Under the pieces are notes generated by a model that was not told the origin of the DNA, did no database searches, and was given only the letters and a program-made list of their open reading frames with translations. A stretch of DNA of 5,236 nt from NCBI GenBank assembly GCA_019137115.1, contig JAGVSV010000187.1, positions 1 through 5,236 on the forward strand. Reading direction: 5' to 3'. The translations under genes were made by a program, and so were the position numbers. Positions 1-4,372 of this stretch are shown in pieces; the first letter of the stretch is position 1; each line of letters begins with the position of its first letter. This stretch comes from Bacillota bacterium (GTDB lineage: Bacteria; Bacillota; Clostridia; Christensenellales; Aristaeellaceae).

Positions 1-822
1 GTTGGCGGCTTGTGCTGCATCTGACCCGCAATATGCAAACAGCGCCACCCAGCGCATGGGCAGATCAGGCGGCAGCGCTTCAGCCATCCGAGCGGCATCC
101 GCCAAAGCAGATGCGCTGGTATCCCCATATACTGTGGCGATTTCCGGCACCGCCGCGTCCACCACGGCGGGGTAATCTGCGATTCTGGACACATGCCTGC
201 TCAGCAGCGCGCCCGTCCATTCCGCGGCGATGCGCTCCGCGCTGATGCGATCAAGCGTGGGGGCCAGACGCTCCATGGCTTGCGCGGTGTTTTTCTCCAC
301 CGAAAAGCCCAGCGCCGCGGCAAAGCGCACCGCGCGCAGAATGCGCAGCGCGTCCTCGGCAAAGCGGCGCTCCGGATCGCCCACTGCGCGGATCAGCCGG
401 GCATGCAGGTCATTCACCCCGCCCACCATATCCACCAGGCCTGTTTGCGGGCTCCGTGCCAGCGCGTTGACCGTGAAATCCCGCCGGGCGAGGTCCTCTT
501 GGAGGCTGGTGGCAAATACCACTTGATCCGGGTGGCGGCCGTCGGTGTACGCGCCATCGCGCCGGAACGTGGTGATCTCCACCGGCACGCCGGACAGCAC
601 CGGGGTCACCGTGCCGTGCTTGATGCCATGCAGCAGCAGGTGTTCTCCCGCGAAACATTCAATGATGTCCTCCGGCGTGGCGGAGGTGGCGATGTCGTAG
701 TCCTTTGGGGGGATGCCCAGCAGGTCGTCGCGCACGCAGCCGCCCACCAGGTACGCTTCATAACCGCGCAAAGCCAGCCGCTCCAGCGCCAGGAGCACGG
801 GCGGGGGAACGGAAAAACGCAT
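1..822 (-). CDS. cca: CCA-adding tRNA nucleotidyltransferase, N-terminal part (cut by left edge)
   Basis: This gene encodes the template-independent enzyme that adds or repairs the 3'-CCA end of tRNAs in the cytoplasm. I translated the minus strand from the ATG at 822-820; the frame stays open for 274 codons to base 1 with no stop, so the C-terminal third or more is outside the window (family members are usually about 400-450 aa). Class II nucleotidyltransferase motifs appear in order: the GG at residues 27-28 followed by RDDLLG (31-36), the metal-binding DYD at 41-43, RRDFTVNALA at 113-122, and EDALRILRAVRF at 156-167, the nucleotide-selecting EDxxRxxR motif. The head and neck domains are therefore intact. 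The start is supported by GGAGA at 833-829, six bases upstream. A promoter lies just beyond it, divergent to the cysteine-cluster gene. The sequence does not tell a CCA-adding enzyme from an A-adding or CC-adding one, but a full CCA enzyme is the usual case in Firmicutes. Confidence 0.95.
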   Translation of the reverse strand, partial: MRFSVPPPVLLALERLALRGYEAYLVGGCVRDDLLGIPPKDYDIATSATPEDIIECFAGEHLLLHGIKHGTVTPVLSGVPVEITTFRRDGAYTDGRHPDQVVFATSLQEDLARRDFTVNALARSPQTGLVDMVGGVNDLHARLIRAVGDPERRFAEDALRILRAVRFAAALGFSVEKNTAQAMERLAPTLDRISAERIAAEWTGALLSRHVSRIADYPAVVDAAVPEIATVYGDTSASALADAARMAEALPPDLPMRWVALFAYCGSDAAQAAN

Positions 823-851
823 GTGCTGTCTCCAATTCCTGTGTTTTCCCT

Positions 852-881
852 ATCGTAGCGCCGGCCGCCTTTGCTTGTCAA
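852..881 (-). promoter_or_regulatory. sigma-70/sigma-A type promoter for cca
   Basis: On the minus strand, a perfect TTGACA -35 box (881-876) is followed after 18 bases by TACGAT (857-852). The predicted transcript starts near 845 and reaches the cca ribosome binding site within about 15 bases, so the leader is short. The -35 box overlaps that of the opposite promoter. This is read from the sequence only. Confidence 0.6.
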
Positions 882-903
882 CACAAGGCCGCCATGCTAC
901 AAT
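875..903 (+). promoter_or_regulatory. sigma-70/sigma-A type promoter for the cysteine-cluster gene
   Basis: TTGTCA (875-880), a 17-base spacer and TACAAT (898-903) form a near-consensus promoter on the plus strand. Transcription should start near 910, giving a leader of about 28 bases before the ATG at 938. It probably drives both the cysteine-cluster gene and the overlapping methyltransferase gene, as no other promoter is evident between them. Its -35 box overlaps the opposite-strand -35 box of cca by five of six bases. Confidence 0.65.
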
Positions 904-937
904 CGGGACGCCGATACGGCAGGAAGACAGGTACTAT

Positions 938-1468
938 ATGGATCAATGGGACGCGCTGGATACCGCGCGGCATTTGCTCATGGACGAAACACCGCTCCAC
1001 CGGGATTGTGGCGCGCTGTGTGATGCCGCCTGCTGCCAGCCCGACCCGGAGGGGAAGGGCGGCATGCTGCTGTTCCCGGGGGAGGAGCGCTGCTATGACC
1101 CATTGCCCCAGGGGTTTGAAATCACGGAAGATCCGCATGGTATGGGCTTGTTGCTGACCTGTAGGGGTACTTGCGAGCGCGCGGAACGCCCGCTGGCGTG
1201 CCGTTTTTTCCCGCTGTTTCCGTATGTGCGTGAAACCGACGGGGGCGTGGCGCTTGCCGTGCGGATGGATCGCCGCGCGTGCGTGGTTTGCCCGCTGGTG
1301 GAAGCGGGCGTGTCCGGCATGAAAGGCACGTTTGCCCATGCCGTGCGGCAGGCCGCGAAGGTGCTGCTGAACGCGAAACCACACCGGGATTATCTGGTGA
1401 AACTCACTTCCTTCATTGAAATAACCTATACCCTGGATGGGGGGACAGCATGGTCTGGCAGCGCGTAG
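938..1468 (+). CDS. YkgJ-type cysteine-cluster (putative Zn/Fe-chelating) protein
   Basis: This is a 176-aa soluble protein with ten cysteines arranged in clusters: Cys24, 28, 32 and 33 (a CxxxCxxxCC pattern), Cys52, Cys75 and 79, Cys88 inside RPLACRFFPLFP (residues 84-95), and Cys115 and 118 (CVVCPL). The CC pair and the CRFFPL-like segment resemble the YkgJ / putative zinc- or iron-chelating cluster family, whose biochemical role is mostly unknown. No signal peptide or membrane segment is seen. The frame is open further upstream, to 821, but I chose the ATG at 938: it follows an AGGAAG at 921-926 and lies downstream of the predicted transcription start near 910, whereas longer versions would begin upstream of the promoter. 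Its 3' end overlaps the methyltransferase start by 19 bases, suggesting co-transcription and perhaps translational coupling. Family assignment is by motif; function is unknown. Confidence 0.8.
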   Translation: MDQWDALDTARHLLMDETPLHRDCGALCDAACCQPDPEGKGGMLLFPGEERCYDPLPQGFEITEDPHGMGLLLTCRGTCERAERPLACRFFPLFPYVRETDGGVALAVRMDRRACVVCPLVEAGVSGMKGTFAHAVRQAAKVLLNAKPHRDYLVKLTSFIEITYTLDGGTAWSGSA

Positions 1469-2691
1469 AGGTACCGCTGGAGCGCGCGGAGGGGCAGGGC
1501 CCCGGCGGCATCCTGATGAACAAGGATGCGCTGGCGCCCGAGCTGATGGCCTTTGCCGGCCAGGTACAGTGCGTGTACATGGACCCGCCCTTTTTTACCG
1601 GCGGCCGCATGACCTTCCGCATGCGGGTGGGGGAGGACGGCTGGCGCGACGGCACCCCTTCGATTGACTTCGTGGCGTACGACGATTTTTCCGGCGTGCA
1701 CCGCGACGAATACCTGGCGTTCCTGCGCGAACTGATTGAGCGCGCGCATGTGCTGTTAGGCCCGACGGGCTCTTTTTTCCTGCACCTGGATGACCGGATG
1801 GCCGCCCACGCTCGTCTGATCTGCGACGAGGTGTTCGGTATCAGCCAGTTTCGCAACAGCATCATCTGGAGCTACCAGACCGGCGGGCGCAGCAAGCGGT
1901 ATTTCAGCCGCAAGCACGATACCATTTTGTTCTACGCCCGCAGCCGGGATCACTTCTTTGACATCACCCAGGTGCCCACCAAGCTCAAACGCGACCGCGG
2001 CAACCATCTCAAGCGCGAGGTGGACGAAAAGGGCCGCGCGTTCCGCAGCATCGTCAGCAATGGCAAGCGGTACATCTATTACGATGACGAGCCGGACTAT
2101 CCGGACGATGTGTGGACGGACGTCAGCCAGATGCAGCAGAAGGACCCCCAGCGCACCGGCTACGCCACCCAGAAGCCCCAGGCGCTGACCGACCGCATCA
2201 TTCTGTGCAGCACGCGCCCCAATGATCTGGTCGCGGATATCCTGTGCGGCTCCGGCACCGCGCTGGTGTCGGCGGCGGTCAACGGGCGGCGTTTCCTGGG
2301 TGCGGATGATTCCCCGCACGCCTTTTCCGTGTCGCGCAAGCGCCTGGCGGAGTTTGCCGTGGAAAGCCACGCGCCGCTCTCCCGCGTGCAGGCGATGGTC
2401 GATGCGTCACTGCTGCCAGGCATCGGCTACTATTCGGTGGGGCTGAACGCCTACACGCTGGCCGAACCCCCGGAAGGCACGCCCGAGCTGTCCGGCCTGG
2501 ACGCCGTTGACCAGTGGTACGCGGGGCTCATCCAGGAGCATGTGTTTACCGTCTATGCTTCCTCAGTTCGCAAAAAGGGCACCCCCGCATTGGCGCCGCG
2601 GCTGGAGATCCCCATGCTGCGCGGCACGGTGGCGCTGATGGTGATCGACGTGTATGGCAACCGCACCCTCTGGGCAGGGGCTGGCGTATAG
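1450..2691 (+). CDS. Beta-class DNA methyltransferase (probably N6-adenine), apparently solitary
   Basis: The 413-aa product should transfer a methyl group from S-adenosylmethionine to a base in DNA. The catalytic motif DPPF lies at residues 45-48 (in VYMDPPFFTGG), before the AdoMet-binding motif CGSGTA at 266-271; this order defines the beta group, which includes type III Mod and many solitary adenine methyltransferases. Other family segments are GSFFLHLDDR (107-116), the IIWSYQTGG stretch before a probable target-recognition region, and YATQKP (238-243). The AdoMet motif departs from the common DPFCGSGTT: it reads DILCGSGTA, with Ile and Leu for Pro and Phe. About 110 residues after the core (from around residue 300) are not recognised. 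The start at 1450 is supported by GGGGGGA at 1439-1445, although spacing is short; ATG at 1516 (Met23) is less likely because GILMNKDAL just before the motif belongs to the family core. No restriction endonuclease or specificity subunit is present nearby, so a restriction role is not supported here. Adenine specificity is inferred from DPPF; the target site is unknown. Confidence 0.88.
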   Translation: MVWQRVEVPLERAEGQGPGGILMNKDALAPELMAFAGQVQCVYMDPPFFTGGRMTFRMRVGEDGWRDGTPSIDFVAYDDFSGVHRDEYLAFLRELIERAHVLLGPTGSFFLHLDDRMAAHARLICDEVFGISQFRNSIIWSYQTGGRSKRYFSRKHDTILFYARSRDHFFDITQVPTKLKRDRGNHLKREVDEKGRAFRSIVSNGKRYIYYDDEPDYPDDVWTDVSQMQQKDPQRTGYATQKPQALTDRIILCSTRPNDLVADILCGSGTALVSAAVNGRRFLGADDSPHAFSVSRKRLAEFAVESHAPLSRVQAMVDASLLPGIGYYSVGLNAYTLAEPPEGTPELSGLDAVDQWYAGLIQEHVFTVYASSVRKKGTPALAPRLEIPMLRGTVALMVIDVYGNRTLWAGAGV

Positions 2692-2757
2692 ACAAGTGGG
2701 GGCAGCGGCACAAAACGCATCAATTTTACAGAAATAGTGGATTTTGTTACCCATGTG

Positions 2758-2766
2758 TGTTAATAT
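2758..2766 (+). promoter_or_regulatory. possible extended -10 promoter for the mreB-like gene
   Basis: TGT followed by TAATAT (2761-2766) matches the extended -10 pattern TGn plus a 4-of-6 -10 hexamer. It lies in the AT-richest part of the gap after the methyltransferase gene. No good -35 box is found at 16-18 bases; TTGTTA at 2744-2749 is too close. Transcription would start near 2773, giving a leader of about 65 bases that includes the palindrome at 2798-2814. Read-through from the methyltransferase gene is also possible, since no terminator is seen after 2691. Confidence 0.35.
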
Positions 2767-2797
2767 ATTTCCGGAATTGTGCTTTTCTGTGTCTAGA

Positions 2798-2814
2798 AGG
2801 TGCAAATTGCACCT
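2798..2814. repeat. perfect 17-bp palindrome, operator-like, in the mreB leader
   Basis: AGGTGCAAATTGCACCT has perfect 8-base arms around one central base. It lies 24 bases upstream of the chosen mreB start and about 25 bases downstream of the predicted transcription start. A one-base loop makes an RNA hairpin poor, so a binding site for a dimeric repressor is the more natural reading. The protein that would bind is not identifiable. Confidence 0.45.
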
Positions 2815-2824
2815 AAACTGGCAG

Positions 2825-2833
2825 AAGGAGAGG
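2825..2833 (+). promoter_or_regulatory. ribosome binding site that decides the mreB start
   Basis: AAGGAG at 2825-2830, continued by AGG, lies eight bases before the ATG at 2839. It favours that ATG over an in-frame GTG at 2800, which lies inside the palindrome and has a poorer upstream sequence. Confidence 0.8.
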
Positions 2834-2838
2834 TACCC

Positions 2839-3864
2839 ATGGCTGCTGTTGGCGATATCGGCATTGACCTAGGCTCCTCAAACATCATCATCCACATGCG
2901 TGGCCGCGGCATCGTGCGCAACGAACCCGCGCTGCTGGCCTATGATCAATCCATTGACAAGGTGCTGTTTTACGGCGCGGACGCGTACCGGCTGGTCGGG
3001 CGCGAGCCCAGCCACATCCAGGTATACCGGCCGCTGCAGAACGGTGTGATCCAGGATTACCGGATGCTCACCAGCATGCTGCACCACATCGTGCAGGAGG
3101 TGGTGGGGCGCCGGGTGGTCAACCGCCCCCGCGCGGTGATGGCGGTGTCCGCCATGGCCAACGAGCTGGAAAAGCGCCAGCTGATCATCGGCATGTTTGA
3201 CGCCGGCGCGCGCCGCACCCAACTGATCGACCGGCCGCTGGCCGCCGCCCTGGGCGCGCTGCCGGTGCTCAAGGACCCCTACGGCCGCCTGGTGGCCGAC
3301 ATTGGCGGCGCCACCACCGACATCGCGGTGATCGCCGGCGGGCAGATCGCCTCGCGCACCATCATCCAGGCTGCCGGCGACACGTTCACCGACGCCATCA
3401 TCCGCTACGTCCGCCTCAAGCACAACCTGCTGATCGGCTTCCGCACGGCGGAAGACATCAAATGCGCGATCGGCACCGTCTATCCGTTGGGCGATGCCTC
3501 GCTGTCGCTGCCGGTGGCCGGCCGCAACCTGATCAGCGGCCTGCCCAAGCAGATTGAGATTTTCCGGGACGAAGTCGCCGAAGCGATGGAAGAAGCACTG
3601 CGGCAGTTGATCGAAGGCCTGCACGGAGTGATCGAGCGCATTCCGCCGGAGCTGGCCAACGACGTGTTTGAAAACGGCATCCTGCTAACCGGCGGCGGCG
3701 CCATGCTCAAAGGCCTGCAGGAAGCTATCAGCGAGGAGATGCAGATCCGCTGTATCACCGCCGACCGCCCGCAGGAATGCGTGGCGCTGGGCTGCGGCTA
3801 CGCCGTGGAGCACCTGGCCGAGCTGATGGAGCTCACCGGCGAAAACCGCCGCAAGGGCACTTGA
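2839..3864 (+). CDS. mreB: MreB/Mbl-family actin homologue with altered ATPase-site residues
   Basis: This 341-aa protein has the length of MreB, the membrane-associated actin-like filament protein that guides side-wall peptidoglycan synthesis. Actin-fold nucleotide motifs are in order: phosphate 1 GIDLGSSN (8-15), connect 1 near residues 121-140, phosphate 2 DIGGATTD (154-161), the GFRTAEDIK segment (200-208) and the adenosine motif LTGGGAML (283-290). Several positions differ from typical MreB. The usual EEPMAAAIGA or DEPMAAAIGA reads DRPLAAALGA, so Arg132 replaces the Glu thought to activate the hydrolytic water. DIGGGTTE reads DIGGATTD (Ala158, Asp161). The Asp usual after GDxF is Thr184, and the Glu of GERTAE is Phe201. 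The fold looks intact, but ATP hydrolysis may be slow or absent. It stands alone, without mreC, mreD or the spoIIID context often seen beside mreB or mbl genes. Whether it is the main MreB, an Mbl/MreBH-like paralogue or a specialised scaffold cannot be told here. Transcription ends at the hairpin at 3888-3914. Confidence 0.9.
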   Translation: MAAVGDIGIDLGSSNIIIHMRGRGIVRNEPALLAYDQSIDKVLFYGADAYRLVGREPSHIQVYRPLQNGVIQDYRMLTSMLHHIVQEVVGRRVVNRPRAVMAVSAMANELEKRQLIIGMFDAGARRTQLIDRPLAAALGALPVLKDPYGRLVADIGGATTDIAVIAGGQIASRTIIQAAGDTFTDAIIRYVRLKHNLLIGFRTAEDIKCAIGTVYPLGDASLSLPVAGRNLISGLPKQIEIFRDEVAEAMEEALRQLIEGLHGVIERIPPELANDVFENGILLTGGGAMLKGLQEAISEEMQIRCITADRPQECVALGCGYAVEHLAELMELTGENRRKGT

Positions 3865-3887
3865 TCCCCTCCAATGATGAATAACGC

Positions 3888-3914
3888 AAAAGCCGCCCAA
3901 TCCGGGCGGCTTTT
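3888..3914. terminator. bidirectional intrinsic terminator between mreB and rpmB
   Basis: The arms AAAAGCCGCCC (3888-3898) and GGGCGGCTTTT (3904-3914) pair perfectly over 11 bases around a five-base loop. The GC-rich stem is flanked by A's on one side and T's on the other, so it can stop transcription from either direction. It lies 23 bases after the mreB stop and 18 bases after the rpmB stop on the opposite strand, as expected for convergent genes. Confidence 0.9.
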
Positions 3915-3932
3915 ACAGGCAACGGCAGGTGC

Positions 3933-4151
3933 TTACGATTCGGCGGCTACCGTGGCCTGGGGCAGCGCGCGCTGGACATTGCCGCTGCGCAGGCAACGTG
4001 TGCACACATTTTTGCGCATGGGCACGCCGTCCATCTGAACGCGCACTCTTTGCACATTGGGCGACCATCTCCGGTTGCTCTTGCGGTCCGAGTGGCTGAT
4101 CTTATGGCCGGTCATCGACCCCTTCTCGCAAATCTCACAAAACTTGCCCAT
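3933..4151 (-). CDS. rpmB: 50S ribosomal protein L28 (four-cysteine form)
   Basis: This gene encodes a 72-aa L28 protein of the large ribosomal subunit. The conserved N-terminus MGKFCEICEKG, the GHKISHSDRKSNRRWSPNVQRVRV segment (described by its key residues His16, His20, Arg27, Arg28, Trp29) and the VCTRCLRSG segment are all typical. Cys5, Cys8, Cys50 and Cys53 form two CxxC pairs, the zinc-binding form; zinc-independent forms lack these cysteines. The length is near the short end for bacterial L28 (about 60-80 aa). The start is fixed by GGGAGG (4163-4158), part of AGGGAGGT, five to six bases upstream. It is a single-gene unit: a promoter at 4247-4219, a leader of about 60 bases, and the shared terminator at its 3' end. 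Confidence 0.97.
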   Translation of the reverse strand: MGKFCEICEKGSMTGHKISHSDRKSNRRWSPNVQRVRVQMDGVPMRKNVCTRCLRSGNVQRALPQATVAAES

Positions 4152-4180
4152 CTGGCACCTCCCTGTCGGAACTACGGGAA

Positions 4181-4195
4181 ACGCGTCTTGCGCGT
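4181..4195 (-). other. small inverted repeat in the rpmB leader
   Basis: ACGCG (4181-4185) and CGCGT (4191-4195) can pair around a five-base loop within the predicted untranslated leader of rpmB, about 30 bases before its start. The stem has only five base pairs, so it may be chance. It is noted because ribosomal protein leaders sometimes carry regulatory structure. Confidence 0.2.
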
Positions 4196-4218
4196 GAAAT
4201 CACCGTGACAGCCTTGGA

Positions 4219-4247
4219 AGTATAGCAGGGTTTCAGGGGCAATGCAA
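4219..4247 (-). promoter_or_regulatory. sigma-70/sigma-A type promoter for rpmB
   Basis: On the minus strand, TTGCAT (4247-4242), a 17-base spacer and TATACT (4224-4219) form a strong promoter, with an additional TGC directly before the -10 box (extended -10). The predicted start near 4212 gives a leader of about 60 bases. A strong promoter suits a ribosomal protein gene. Confidence 0.75.
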
Positions 4248-4267
4248 GCACTTTTTATTGATGGGGA

Positions 4268-4302
4268 ACGCTCCGGCGGGAGCGTCCGGCCAGCGCCGCT
4301 CC
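4268..4302. repeat. GC-rich three-part inverted repeat upstream of pntAA
   Basis: ACGCTCC (4268-4274) pairs perfectly with GGAGCGT (4279-4285) over a four-base loop. A third element, CGCTCC (4297-4302), can pair with the same GGAGCG (4279-4284) instead and is followed by TTTT (4303-4306). The two hairpins exclude each other. The block ends just before the pntAA -35 box (4309) and sits between the two divergent promoters, so it could be a regulator binding site, or a weak terminator keeping transcripts from the left out of pntAA. Neither is shown. Confidence 0.35.
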
Positions 4303-4308
4303 TTTTGA

Positions 4309-4337
4309 TTGTCAATGCCAGGGACGCAATGTATAAT
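4309..4337 (+). promoter_or_regulatory. near-consensus sigma-70/sigma-A promoter for pntAA
   Basis: TTGTCA (4309-4314), a 17-base spacer and a perfect TATAAT (4332-4337) make a strong promoter. Transcription should start near 4344, about 29 bases before the ATG, with AAGGAG at 4360-4365 as the ribosome binding site. Confidence 0.85.
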
Positions 4338-4372
4338 GGGGACATCACCATACAGGGAGAAGGAGTTTCCAT

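Noticed and set aside
193..858. Long plus-strand open frame opposite cca
   Set aside because: The translation is rich in Arg, His and Ala with no recognisable motif, and the opposite strand carries all the catalytic motifs of a nucleotidyltransferase. It is a GC-rich shadow frame.
821..937. Longer N-terminus for the cysteine-cluster protein, starting as early as 821
   Set aside because: It would place the start upstream of a good promoter (875-903) and inside the cca leader. The ATG at 938 has an AGGAAG ribosome binding site and starts a coherent protein.
1450..2691. Complete type III restriction-modification system
   Set aside because: Only a Mod-like methyltransferase is present. The next gene is an MreB homologue, and no helicase or endonuclease subunit is found in the window.
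2800..2838. Longer mreB product starting at the GTG at 2800
   Set aside because: The extra 13 residues do not resemble MreB, the GTG lies inside the palindrome, and the ATG at 2839 has a strong AAGGAG eight bases upstream and gives the family length.
2878..3624. 248-codon minus-strand open frame opposite mreB
   Set aside because: It is a shadow of the MreB frame: His-, Asp- and Gly-rich with no domain, and no convincing start signal was noticed.
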